Source of the DNA: Lindgomyces ingoldianus
Lineage: Eukaryota; Ascomycota; Dothideomycetes; Pleosporales; Lindgomycetaceae
Direction: 5' to 3'
NCBI RefSeq assembly: GCF_010093535.1
Contig: NW_022985202.1
Span: 411,735-475,734 of the forward strand
DNA length: 64,000 nt
The notes beneath the pieces were generated by a model, which made no database searches, had not been told where the DNA came from, and saw nothing but the letters and a program-made list of their open reading frames with translations. Below are positions 47,378-58,080 of the stretch, in pieces. Within the stretch, counting starts at the first letter, position 1; the number at the start of each line of letters is the position of its first letter. Made by a program: the position numbers and the translations under genes.

Positions 47378-47409
47378 TGGGAACGGGGACGGGGACGGAG
47401 ACGGAGACA
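47378..47409. repeat. Hexanucleotide repeat GGGGAC/GGAGAC
   Basis: Five consecutive six-base units: GGGAAC, GGGGAC twice, GGAGAC twice (approximate phase). It is 12 bp upstream of the TATA-like box of the Hce2-type gene. Confidence 0.8.
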
Positions 47410-47420
47410 TTGAAGAAGAG

Positions 47421-47426
47421 TATAAA
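47421..47426 (+). promoter_or_regulatory. TATA-like box before Hce2-type gene
   Basis: TATAAA 147 bp upstream of the ATG at 47568; plausible but not unique. Confidence 0.4.
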
Positions 47427-47567
47427 GTGCTTGACCAAGTTCCTTAAAATACTACTCACAGCACACCTCAATCTCTCAAGGGCCTACTTCCACTACACAA
47501 ATCCATTCATAGTAGCAATACAGTCTATCCAATCTTAAAGCTCTTCAAAGCCACCGAAAACCCCACG

Positions 47568-48005
47568 ATGCAAATCCCCATCCTCTTCCTCGCCCTCCTC
47601 GCCACCTTCACTACCGCACAAAACGCTTGCACTGGCGACAAATCCCAAGCAGGGTACTGCACCGCCCTAACCTACGTTGACCGCACCACCTCTGTGACCG
47701 GGCCCCCCACCGTCACCGAATGCCTCGACACATGTCGAGGTGTCCTCTCTGAAGCTGGAGACTGGCAGATCGACTTCCGTGGCCAGCCCGCATCCTACGT
47801 GCAAGTTATGATGGGATATCCGTGCGAGTTTGCGGTGTCAAGGCCCGCGAGTGAACCCCAGTATGTGACTGCAGTGCATAACCAAGATATCATTGATATT
47901 ATCGATGAGGTTAATAAAAGGTTTGGGGGATTGCATGCCGGCAAGGTGGCGGCGACGGGGACGATGAATTGTGGCGGGCATATTGCGAATTGGTATGTGG
48001 ATTAG
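47568..48005 (+). CDS. Small secreted Hce2/Ecp2-type protein
   Basis: Single exon, 145 residues. The signal peptide is MQIPILFLALLATFTTAQ, leaving a mature protein of about 127 residues with six cysteines (21, 31, 52, 56, 86, 135), enough for three disulphides. The C-terminal half follows the Hce2 (homologues of Cladosporium fulvum Ecp2) pattern: C..TC...AGDWQIDF, YPCEFAV, NQDIIDIIDEVNKRFGG, then GKVAATGTMNCGG and a final Trp-Tyr. Members are secreted by plant-associated fungi and some act as effectors or necrosis-inducing proteins; others are not tied to disease. Role here is inferred from family only. No intron. Codon use resembles neighbours, so recent transfer is not indicated. Confidence 0.78.
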   Translation: MQIPILFLALLATFTTAQNACTGDKSQAGYCTALTYVDRTTSVTGPPTVTECLDTCRGVLSEAGDWQIDFRGQPASYVQVMMGYPCEFAVSRPASEPQYVTAVHNQDIIDIIDEVNKRFGGLHAGKVAATGTMNCGGHIANWYVD

Positions 48006-50362
48006 ATGGACAGTGTCAATGGGAAGAGAATTCCATCAGCCAAGCCTCTTGCTAGAATTTAGGAGGCTGTTGAAAGAGTATAGTGGCTAGGTTTTGTTGT
48101 TAAATCCGATATATTCCTCCCCATGCTCCTTCAAACTGCCTATATTCAGCCCACCTCTCTTCTTTTACCCACGAACGAATATATCAATTCTGTGACCAAC
48201 ACATCTCTCTTCATTCTCTATATAGACCGTTCGTTCTCCGAGGAGCTAAAAAGTTTTAACCGAAGGGATAAATTTCCTGGAACTATTTGGGCCAAAAAAA
48301 CCCAACTGCAGCGTTCGATGGTGCTTCTCTCATCCTGGAGTGACAGAAATTTGCTCAAGAACCGTCAAGTCGATACCCCAGTCGCCAAGAACTAAAACAG
48401 GGACTCGCCATAAAAGATATTCCAGGAAGACCTAACCGCTATATTCTCTCCATACCATAATTATTCCTCTCAGAACCGAAAATTGGGCAGCGAAAAGAGA
48501 ATGTTGCTAGATGGCTTTGGAGAGCAAAAAGCCGCCCTTCCTGCCGCCAATGTTGCTCCTCTTCGCTGAGCATAAACACGTTTCTCAAAACACCGGCATG
48601 GGCTTTAGCCCAGCGCCGAGATCAAGAATGCACATGGAAGAGTTCCATGAAAGACTCGGGAGACGACATTCATCTTCGCATGTCTGAAGTTTGAAATCTT
48701 ACGATCGCCATTTTATGCGAAATTCACAAGATCGCGATTTTTGGCAGCTGGTCGCGAAGGAACTGGAAAAGGCCTAATGGGAAGACGTCGATCCAAGCTT
48801 GGACAAGGAAGGGCTGGTAATGATAGCCAGTGCTCCGGTATAATCGAAGTTTGGAGGAGTAATGGAAATGAAGACCGGTTAGGAAACCGCTGCCTGGCAC
48901 CTACCATGCACTGTAGAATCAGAAACGGTCTCTTGTCATCTCGCATTGGGGTATATAAACTCCTTCCACCCAGCGCTGTCGATCTTTTCCCACCATCGGC
49001 GCCGCCTAAGCTGTGACTAAATTATACCTTCTCTAGCACGATGTTTCCGTAATTCTAGCTCTTTTGTCAAAACTCGCTGTCAAGAGCTTTATGGAGAGGA
49101 GAAATGGCTCGGAAAATCGACAATTTTACGTTCAAAAAAGGGATCAACGAGTGGTTCCATGGGCGGACGTCTCGAAATTTCTTCATTCTGAAGCCCTCAA
49201 TCAAATGTCAAACATCAAGGGGAATCAGATCAAAACCGATGTGTCTCCCTTTTCCAATGAATGTTGCGTTGATATCATGTTGGCGCCAGGATTGGGTCGT
49301 AAAATAAGGAAAGAAGCGATGTGGACAAACTGAGAAGATACTTAGACTGCCCACACTGAAACATGTCGGAGTTTCTAGATATGAGATCTAGGGAAAGGAC
49401 CAGTTCAAACACGCCGTGTTATAGACTATGCGGTTATTCGACAGAAAAGCGAAAGGTTAGACAACGAAAAGATGGGGGGAAAATGCGATGTGGACCAGAC
49501 TTGAGCTATCAGTTCTAAAAAAGTCTAAATTATTTTTCAACAACCCATAGCCACATGCGTAGAGTAAGAGTAGACAGTGCCCGAAAGTAGTGGCACAGCT
49601 TGTAAGAAGAATTGAAGCAAGCAGAGGGTAGGGCGATGTTCAGAAGGAGGGGATGTAGAGACTCGAAGTTCGAAGCGGTGGTGATCAAGGAGTATTTGAA
49701 TGCTGATCGTCATCAACAGCACTAGTGGCCAAACCCTCTTCATATTTGAACACGTATGCCCACAACTCCCCACGCTGGAAAGTAACGACCGCCTGAGTCC
49801 CTTTGACCATCGTCCCTCTCCAGAATACACAAGGACGACGTACAATGATATTTTTACCAGAGAAGTCTTCTTGTTCCAGTGCTCATGCATGCTCTGAACA
49901 TCGATTTTAGAGACAGAAGAGGATGACATAGTGAAGAAAGCGAATGAAAGCGAAAGGGGGAGGGGTTAGTACATGAGTCTCGGAGACAGTTCGCGGGAGG
50001 TACATGTGAAAGAAGCCGGAGGCATTACTGCTCATGCATATGTGGCTGCTTTTGTATTGCACTTGGATATGGTGGAGAAATGCGGAGAGGAAGACGTGGA
50101 CACTCTGAGAAAGGAAAGAGGGCCAGGAGGTCATTTTGGTGGAGAAATACATGGAAATAATTCGGAAGTAGCGAATGCGAATTTGAAGAAGGAGCTCCTA
50201 CACTGAGGGGAGTGCTAAAAGCCGAACTCAACAAGTGAAACCCACACGGAAAAGGAGAAAAGACAAGTTGAAGATATAGAAGCTGATGTTGATATCAATA
50301 TACAAGAAAATCCGAATCTACAACCATCCTAGATATATACACAAGCTCTTATCCATCGCCAT
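48006..50362. other. Intergenic, no convincing gene
   Basis: About 2.4 kb. A 77-codon ATG frame at 49973-50206 (plus) has moderately protein-like composition but no family match. No repeat recognised. Confidence 0.45.
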
Positions 50363-51555
50363 TTAATGCACCATATTCCTCCCAATCTCACTCTCCCAAC
50401 CCGCCGCTCTCTCAAACCCATTCGTGTACCCCTGGTAATCCATCATAGCCTGCATAACCTCATCCCTACTTGTCAGCACGAACGGTCCATACTGGAAAAT
50501 CGGCTGATCGAGCGGCAATCCCGCGACAAGAATAAACCTCGATTCCGACTCCGCGCCCTCTTCGACAGCGGCTTCGATGCTATCGCCCTCCTTCTCGAAA
50601 ACAACATTGTGGTATTGTTCAACAGGTCGAGACACCCTGTCGGAGGAGAAAATCGTAGTCCCAGATAGTGTATACGCGAACGCATTCCAGCCTTTGGGCA
50701 GCGCCTGCTTAACATGACCACCAGGCTTGACCGTGAAATCTAGCAGCCAAACAGGTGTATACGCCAATTCCTTCACCGAATCAGTGCCATATGACTGCCC
50801 GCTAATAACCTTGACCTTGACCTTCCCATCATCCGCAACTGCCTCTGGGATTTCCTTGGCGCGCAAATCGCGGTATCGTGGCTCGCAGGCCTTCAGGGCC
50901 TTGGGGAGATCGACCCAAAGCTGTATACCAACGTTTGGCGAACCATCGGCGTTCTGGCGCGGCATCTCGGCGTGCACGATGCCGCGGCCCGCTGTCATAA
51001 ATTGCAGATCGCCCGTCTCGATTGTGCCTTTGTGGCCTGCGAAGTCTTCGTGGTCGACGGCGCCCGAGAGTAGGTATGTTATTGTTTCCTGGCCGCCTGG
51101 AAGTGAATTAACTTGCCATTCGCGTTACGTGTTTATGAATACGGGTGCTTACGGTGTGGATGGTCAGGAAACCCTGCGCCCGGGGGGATTGCAAAATGAT
51201 CCAGCATCAGAAACGGTGAGAAATTCCTCAACTGCGGTGTCCCGATACTCCTTCTTACTCTCGCGCCCGCACCCTCGGATTGTTCGATAGCAAGAAAGCT
51301 CTTCTGTATCTTCCGCGGGGCCGTCGTGGTGAGGGGCTCGGAGGCTGGGATGACAGGAAGGCCATGGAAGGCCGTACTTGAAGTAGTGGTGCTTGACATA
51401 GCCCGTGTGTTGGTGTTGATGCTGTTTCGCAGGAAGTTGGAGATTGAAGTTGGTTTAATGTGGGTAGTAATCTGCTTGAAGCTCGAAAGCATAAACTCTT
51501 TGTTGTAGAAAGCGACTGCAGCGATGGCAAAAAGAATGGAGAAAAGGACTCGCAT
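50363..51555 (-). CDS. Pirin family protein with N-terminal hydrophobic extension
   Basis: Two exons (51555-51153 and 51096-50363) over a 56-bp GTAAGC...CAG intron; 1137 nt, 378 residues. The join gives FPDHPHRGQETITYLLSGAV, the pirin signature with two metal-binding His, followed by GDLQFMTAGRGIVHAEMP with the third His and the Glu. Pirins are bicupin iron proteins; some are quercetin 2,3-dioxygenases and others transcription cofactors. The pirin domain starts near residue 80. The first 50 residues are a hydrophobic stretch (VLFSILFAIAAVAFY) then a basic Ser/Thr-rich part, which looks like a membrane anchor or organelle-targeting signal. Translation could instead begin at the internal MSSTTTSSTAFHG (about residue 53), giving an ordinary cytosolic pirin. 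Confidence 0.9.
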
Positions 51556-52528
51556 CGAGACGGGGGGGCGAGCTACTTATAATTGTCGTTGTCGCTCGGG
51601 TGTCGAGAATGTTCGGGGTGGAGCTGGAACGCGGAGACGTGTTTTAGTAGGGCAGGCATGACGACAGCTGGGTGGTGGAGTTGTGAATAAGGTCTTAGAA
51701 AGCGGCGTGGAATGGCGAGAGGCTTGTGGGCAGAAAGCGATTTGTAGATCATGACCAAGCAGGCACGTGGTGACCGGGCAGTCTTTCGGCAGTCGCTTTC
51801 GGATCGGATCGTGCCAAGCCCGGCAGTTTGTCAGTCATCGCAGCCAATCAGAGTGCTGGCCCTGGTTTCTTTGTCCCTCACGTGTTTCGAATTATCCTCG
51901 AGAAGAATACGAAGCTGTGTTCGAATATTTGCAGTGCTGTCAAAAGAAACCTGAAAGGCCTAGAACTCCCGAGAGGAAGATGGAGAAATTGCCATCATTA
52001 CTACATGGCATTTAGTACTTGGTATCCAATACTTGTATATTGTAACCCAGGCCAAGCAGATGCCAAGCCACCTATCTACTCCTGTACCTCTCTTTGTATC
52101 AAGCCTGCCCCTAGAGGCTCCACATTAATACAACACTCTTCCGCCGCACCACCACCCAGGCTTACATATATAATACGCTTGGTGCGAAGCGGACCACGGC
52201 ATGCTATCTCACAATGCGGAACATGACTACGGATCCGCATGCTGGTCCACTTCTCTGTTAACCTGCTTGCTCGAATCAGGGACATGGCCTATAGTATGCC
52301 AGTTTCTTCTTCACGTTCAATGTTAAGTGACAAGGTGCAGTACATGGTATTACAATACACTTGGTTGTGGACCGAACCTGAGAGCGCTAAATGTAGCTGC
52401 GGCAAAGACTGAGGGAGTGAAGCGAGAAACCATTCGGCACTCGTATACTAGAAAGCATGATCAGCTTTTCAACAAACCACCAATCCCATACATAACGCCA
52501 TACTCCAGAAACGGATCCACCCGTACGC
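51556..52528. other. Intergenic with repeat copy 1
   Basis: About 1 kb between pirin start and the 3' end of the oleate hydratase-like gene. It includes a repeated segment at about 52052-52166 (see repeat entry). Confidence 0.5.
52052..52166. repeat. Dispersed direct repeat, copy 1
   Basis: About 115 bp matching 55019-55124 in the same orientation. Shared blocks include CTGTACCTCTC, CCCTAGAGGCTCCA and AATACAACACTCTTCCG. On the minus strand both copies encode VSLGGG..EECCI..EPLG, so they may derive from a coding element. Confidence 0.75.
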
Positions 52529-54175
52529 TCAAGTCATCATCTTCATCATCGCCTCCACCATTACCCCAATATGATGTTCCCCCTTGTACACCCCTTTTGG
52601 GTGCTTGTCCAAACCCATCAGTTCGTACACGGCCATCTGCGCACCTCTCACACTATACTCGACGGTAAAGACCGTATCCTCCGGAATCTCCACGAACTGG
52701 CCCAGCAGCGCAATATTAGTGCTACCCTCTGGAATAACCTGTGGACGGTCGCCGGGCTCGCGGGTCAGGAATTGAGATGTGATGTACGGCATCATGCAGG
52801 GTCTGCAGATAGCGTGCTCACGGATCTGCTCAGCCGGGAAATGAAAGTGTCCGAGGAGCTCAGTGAGGATCTCTTGGCCTGAGCATTCCGCCATCGGCTT
52901 CTTGACGAAGTTGCCTTCTTTGTCGGGGAAGAGACCATAGCCCCAGACGACATCTATTCCTATTGGTTGGTCGACAAAGTGCGGTTGGTGGGGCACGACG
53001 ATCGACATGAGCCAGTTGCTGTCTTTGAAGGTCATCAGCGCTCCTGTCCCGGGTTCGTTGTGGCTGAAGCCTTCAATGCGGCGGAGGAATTCTGGGTCGC
53101 TGAGAGTGATGGTGAAGGACTCCCACTTCGACTCGTTGATACGAGTGCAGAATGTTGACGGCTTGCCAAATGCCTCCCCGCCTTTGCTGACGAGCTTGCC
53201 CCAGAGATCCCAGCATCCGTCCTGATGTTCTTCATCGACAATCGAGGGTGGCGGGGTATCGTTCGTGCCAACGCTCGAATCGGATGTCATGGATCCAAGG
53301 GTCACGATTACGATATCCTGGGGGTCCAATTGTGCTGTCATTGGTGTTCCGTCTGATACCATATGAAGCTCGTCCACTGTAGCTGGAATACCTTCGATGA
53401 AGTCAAAGTCCGTGACTTTGGTGTTGTAGCGGAAATCAACTCCTTGATCTTGCAGGTATTTGATAATGGGCCGAATGATCGAGTCGTATTGGTTATACGG
53501 TGTACGGTCGACGCCAGACAGGGTATTGATCCGTGGGAATTCGTGCAAGAAGCGATGAACATAACGACGGAACTCTACTGCACTGTGCCATGGCTGGAAC
53601 GCGAACATTGTCGCCCACATATACCAAAACTTAGTCTTGAAGAATGCCTCTGGGAAGCACTCATCAATCCGCTTCTTGCCCAAGCTCTTCTCGCTCTCTA
53701 GAGTCAGCTTGATCAGATCCACACGCTCAATGTTTGTCAGGCCCATTTTTGAAGTGTCCACGACTTCGGCAGCCTTCTCGGCAGACGCAATCAGTCGCGC
53801 TTTTGAATGCGTCTGGTTCTCCTTCTTGGCATTGAAGTCTTTGATATCTTGCATGACGGTCTTGTCATTGCTCATCAGGGACGGAATCCGCTCAAGAAGG
53901 TCGTAGGTGCAGTGGTAGCTAAAATTCAACATCCTGCCACCTCGAAGAAGGTAGCCTTCTCTTGGATCGCCAGCTCCATCCATTGAGCCTCCCATGACAG
54001 GCAACGCCTCGAGAATGTGGATATTCTTCGCCGGAACGTTGGCATCTTGGATGAGGTGAACGGCGGCAGCGAGGGATCCAACCCCGCCGCCAACGAGATA
54101 GGCTTGGGTGTTCTCGGGGTCACGGCGGGGTAATTCGTTGCTGCCGTGGCTCTTGCGGAATGGAAGGTGAGGCAT
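52529..54175 (-). CDS. Oleate hydratase-like FAD protein (MCRA family)
   Basis: Single exon, 548 residues from the ATG at 54175; the frame is open to 54262 but MPHLPFRKSHGSNELPRR is a more usual start. The FAD-binding loop is LVGGGVGSLAAAVHLIQDAN, followed by ILEALPVMGGSMDGAG, both typical of the myosin-cross-reactive antigen/oleate hydratase family. Further family features are RGGRMLNFSYHCTYDLL, AFQPWHSAVEFRRYVHRFLH and the C-terminal GQFVEIPEDTVFTVEYSVRG. These enzymes add water to cis-9 double bonds of fatty acids using FAD as a structural cofactor. In bacterial enzymes the conserved loop is GGRE, and its Glu helps activate water; here it is Met, so activity may differ. Length fits the family. 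Confidence 0.88.
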   Translation of the reverse strand: MPHLPFRKSHGSNELPRRDPENTQAYLVGGGVGSLAAAVHLIQDANVPAKNIHILEALPVMGGSMDGAGDPREGYLLRGGRMLNFSYHCTYDLLERIPSLMSNDKTVMQDIKDFNAKKENQTHSKARLIASAEKAAEVVDTSKMGLTNIERVDLIKLTLESEKSLGKKRIDECFPEAFFKTKFWYMWATMFAFQPWHSAVEFRRYVHRFLHEFPRINTLSGVDRTPYNQYDSIIRPIIKYLQDQGVDFRYNTKVTDFDFIEGIPATVDELHMVSDGTPMTAQLDPQDIVIVTLGSMTSDSSVGTNDTPPPSIVDEEHQDGCWDLWGKLVSKGGEAFGKPSTFCTRINESKWESFTITLSDPEFLRRIEGFSHNEPGTGALMTFKDSNWLMSIVVPHQPHFVDQPIGIDVVWGYGLFPDKEGNFVKKPMAECSGQEILTELLGHFHFPAEQIREHAICRPCMMPYITSQFLTREPGDRPQVIPEGSTNIALLGQFVEIPEDTVFTVEYSVRGAQMAVYELMGLDKHPKGVYKGEHHIGVMVEAMMKMMT

Positions 54176-55018
54176 AGTTGTTGTAATTTTTGTTGCTTTG
54201 ATATCGAAGTTTGCAAATTTGGGAATAGAAAACAAAAGAGTCTGACACTTACCATGTATCAAGTAGCCCTATATACTATACCAAGACTACCATCATATGA
54301 TGCTGCACGCGCGTATGCAAGCCCGAACGAGGTCAGGCTATCACGTGTTGTCATGATCATATCATATCGCGAAGCCGTTCTTGTGAAACTAATGGTATCG
54401 TGAGCCGAAGTCGGATGATACTTAAACCCACCCAATCATTAGCAGTGTCGCCGCTGTAGATAATTCAGATGCCGCACGCGTTGCTGAAGGACCCCATAGG
54501 GTCAGGTTACCGACAAACTCAACGCGGAAGTCACCGGATGGGAATTCCATGGGCCTCGGGATATGCACATGTAATTGGCAATTCGATATAGTGACATCGT
54601 GAACCGACTGGTGGTCGGTGCAACTCCTTTCTCGAATTTGCAGGTGCGTTGACCGAGGAATGTCCAAACTAGTGGGCCGATCTGTTCACATGTGAGCATT
54701 TGCGGTGCCTGTCAATTGAACATTCTGAGACACAAGGAGATAAAATCGATGGGCTCTGTAGTTAACATAGATGCTGATACGATAGAGAATCGGTACAAGA
54801 AGCTCCAGCTGAGATCAAGACGTAAATCTACCAAAGATCTTGAACAGCGCTAATCTTGATACGGTTAGTCCATATCACTCTTGGCGCGAACTTTGGGTGT
54901 AAGCACATCGACACAAAGCTTCCTCCTCTAGGGTCCTTTTCAGTCTTAGCTGTTCATTAATCCTCGAACTGGGCACCGTGGTCCATTTTGGTGCAGTTGT
55001 CATATATTATAGCCAGAC

Positions 55019-55124
55019 TAAGCCACCATCTATTAGTGCCTGTACCTCTCTAGCTACCATCGCTACCCTAGAGGCTCCAGATCAATACAACACTCTTCCG
55101 TTGTACCACCACCTAGGCTTACAA
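55019..55124. repeat. Dispersed direct repeat, copy 2
   Basis: Same orientation as 52052-52166, about 80% similar by eye over the central part. The two copies flank the oleate hydratase-like gene at a spacing of about 3 kb. Confidence 0.75.
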
Positions 55125-56258
55125 AAACTATCGCTGTTAATGATCCTTGACATATACTAAGTGCTACTAACGCTAAAACCCAATGATTTCCTGGGCCATC
55201 CAAGCCCATAGTTGACGCAAATTGACAAATAAGATGGCACCGTTTGGTCCTGTATTTACGCCGAATACTTTTCAGGTTATACTCTCGACACACGAGACTT
55301 TTATGTTCTAAGGGTCAGAGTGTGTAAACTTCAAAGCAGGCAATGAACTATTTCATTCATGCTCAAACATACGCACATGTGCTGGATCATTCGCTTCCTT
55401 CCTTCCATTCTAGTAATGCTAGCTGGATCCTTGTGCTCTACATGAAAGAGGCTTAATACCATTCCAATTCAACGCGGTCAACTAAGAGGAATGGACAAAG
55501 GATCTAAGGCTGACTCACTGCTCAGTCAACCCTACCATCGAACTTGGCGGGCAGCGAAAAATAAGACCCGTAGCCGTTAATATAGAAGATGGGAAGTAAT
55601 TCACGACCCACCTCGCGTTTAATAATCTGTAGTTCGGAAAATACTCATATGGAGCGGATAGGGTTGGAGAAATTCGAAGAGAGGGGACTAAAATTGAGGA
55701 CGCAGCCGTGATGGACTGAATGAATGAAATTCTATAGATTATAGTAGTGATAAAGACTAGAATGGAGCTGAGCAAGGAACCACACGGCGTGAACTTAATC
55801 CAGGATTCGTAAACTCAGCATGTAGTTAGGTACCCTATTTTTCTATAGATTTCACCTCCACTTGGACCTTATGTTTACACCGACTTCCCCGATATCATTG
55901 GCTAGCGCGATATCTTGCATTAAAAGATGAGCAGAGGCAGCCTCAACCCTTCCCGCTAATCTCCCTAACAATTACCGGAAGGCTCATTTGTAAGTTTGAT
56001 CCTTTTACGCGACTAACAGTATACTCCGTGGCGTTCGGAACATGGCAGCATGTATTTAGTAAACCAGCACTCTCCCCCGTCAGGCACCCCCATTCTAGTA
56101 CAAATGTACGTATTGAAAGGTTTGGTGATACTGCGGTGTAATTTTGCCCTTAGAGGTCCGGAATATGGAATCGGTTAAGCTGCTACAATGTTGGAGATGA
56201 TGAAGACGTTGACCTGAGTCTAAATTAAGTTAATATTTGTCGGTTGGCTCACTCCTCT

Positions 56259-56515
56259 AGATGGCTACCCATCTGGTAGTGGGTCCCTTCTCTGCGTGGC
56301 TACGCACGCGGTAGGTGGATAGGCAGCTGTACGCTAAGCGTACAGCCTATAACAGGGTGAGTAAGCAAAGATCTTAACTACTGCCCTCTCTCTTTATACA
56401 AAGAAAGAGGGTTGTTAAGTACATTTAGCCCCTAACGCACAGGCTAGATAGCCAACGTTTCAGGCAACTTAATTCAGCCGTACGCGTGTACGGACGCAGC
56501 CGTACTTACGTACGG
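56259..56515. repeat. Cluster of six perfect or near-perfect hairpins
   Basis: Inverted repeats: AGATGG/CCATCT (56259-56274); GCGTG/CACGC (56294-56309); a 10-bp arm pair with one spacer base (56326-56346, arm GCTGTACGCT); an 11-bp arm pair with one mismatch (56385-56410); CCGTAC/GTACGG twice (56478-56493 and 56500-56515). The first two lie in a tandem duplication, and the last two lie in a 22-bp tandem duplication that differs in the loop. Probably the 5' part of an LTR-like or foldback element. Confidence 0.85.
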
Positions 56516-56574
56516 ACAATATTAGATATTTTAGAATCTAAATGGCAACACCCCTCGAGCCATATAGGTTTGAC

Positions 56575-56790
56575 CATGGGCAATTGAAGCTATATCTAAT
56601 GTGTGAAGCTATGGGGAGCACCAAAGATATGAGGAACTGGGTTGGTTGATAAAGGAGGGTGCCTAAGGGTCTATATATTCAAGGAGTGAACTAGACAGCA
56701 GGGTAGGCAGCAGTAGCTCCTGAAGGCGAGTAGGTGGTGGATATCGGAGAGCTACGTTACTGCAAACACAATGAGATAATTGTATAGGGC
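56575..56790 (+). mobile_element. LTR-like repeat, copy B
   Basis: Contains GGGTCTATATATTCAAGG (about 56667-56684) and flanks that align with the segment at 37540-37760. Together with the upstream hairpins it resembles a solo LTR. Boundaries and target duplication were not determined. Confidence 0.4.
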
Positions 56791-57350
56791 TTAAAATGTC
56801 GACCATACTTCATGGATTGGCCCTAGAGGATCTCTTTGTTGTTTTCTAAGGTTAGATACACTACAGGTAGTCTAAATAGTAAACCTATGCACTTAGATTC
56901 ACCGTGGATCCTGCTGTTATAACCCTTATACTATATACTTCAATAGCAGGTAAAGAGTTTATAGGTATTCATAGCGTCGAAAATTTGCAAAGACTAGCCC
57001 ATGGGCGCCTATGGTAATTACCTACACCACCTTCACCCCCATTTCCAACCCAACCACAATCCCCTTCCTATTTCCCTTCTCCCCATCCTCGTCCTTAAAT
57101 TTCTCTGCCCTCCCATAGATATCTGCATAACTCCCAATGCGGTCTGCTCGACTGTAATCGGCATATTCTTCTCCCCCTCATACAATTCGGCAAATACCTA
57201 ATCACACAATCCGGATTCTTAGAAAGGACACCGGGGTGCGATACCTCAGAATTGAAATATATCTCTATTCCCTCAGCGCTACATTAAGTTCCCCAGATTA
57301 ACCACGAAACACGCCGGGGTTGGTTACACATCTAGCCATTCCTTAGTCGC

Positions 57351-58080
57351 CTAGTCGTAGACTTGTGGCCCTGTGACTTTGTCGTATAGTAGGGATGTGA
57401 CTATCCCAAAATCAGCATGCGCACTTATCCCACTCGTTACCTTCTGCGGACTATGCGACGCCCGCGGAAAATAATGTAACAGCCGCATTTTAGCCATTGC
57501 CCGTCCACAAACTTGTCGAACCACCCCTCTTATTGATCCAGCGACTGCGCGAGGACTTTTAGGATATTCTTCGTAAGCGGGACAACGTGGTTGTAGTATT
57601 TCAGCGGTGGTCCTGAAGTCATCAATATCAGATAGGGAGGTCGGATTCGGCCCGATATTAGGCCCGAAGTTGGGTTTTTGGCATAGTTTGGGTGCGAGGT
57701 CGGAATCACATTTCCGAGGTAGAAGCCTTCTTGAGTTCACGGTGGGAGCCAGCTTCGAGTAATTGAGAGCACAGGAGCTCGAAGCCGCGGTTCCAGGTGT
57801 TGGTTGTGTCTGGCGGAAGAACATGTTAGACTGGGGACTACCTTTGGAAGAGATGATCATGGCAGAATTGGGCAGGGGACATGAGAGGGGGTATGACATA
57901 CCTTTCCTAACCCTCATCTTGTCTTTTATCATGATGTGCTCTGACAGCTCTACCAGCGACTCTTGGTGATCTAGAAGAAGCCACTGTGCAAGCAGCAGTC
58001 GCGCACATTGTTCACCATCTTCTTCGCTTCGTTGCCATAGCAGACTATAGCGCGTCAATTCCCAGCAAGTCGCCTATCTT
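57351..58080 (-). pseudogene. Broken 2-oxoglutarate/Fe(II) oxygenase gene (IPNS-like)
   Basis: Pieces of one protein lie in several minus-strand frames in the right order. They are: EAKKMVNNVRDCCLHSGFF then a TAG where relatives have Gln; VELSEHIM; GFELLCSQLLEAGSHRELK; GFYLGNVIPTSHPNY; KYYNHVVPLTKNILKVLAQS; and finally MRLLHYFPRA...ISAHADFGIVTSLLYD, which holds the His and Asp of the HxD iron site. Relatives are non-haem dioxygenases of the isopenicillin N synthase-like type. At least three frame changes and two stops (CAG to TAG type) disrupt it, and the C-terminal third is missing or unrecognisable. It is non-functional as sequenced. Confidence 0.75.

Larger units (their letters stand above)
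45833..47567. other. Intergenic, promoter side of secreted Hce2 gene
   Basis: About 1.7 kb without a recognisable gene. Near its right end are a hexanucleotide repeat (47378-47409) and a TATAAA at 47421. Confidence 0.5.
54176..57350. other. Intergenic with several repeats
   Basis: About 3.2 kb. It holds repeat copy 2 (55019-55124), a hairpin cluster (56259-56515) and an LTR-like segment (56575-56790). No gene was recognised; frames at 57001-57201 are unsupported. Confidence 0.5.

Noticed and set aside
49973..50206. 77-codon ATG frame with acceptable composition
   Set aside because: No homology I recognise and overlapped by frames on the other strand; left as unsupported.
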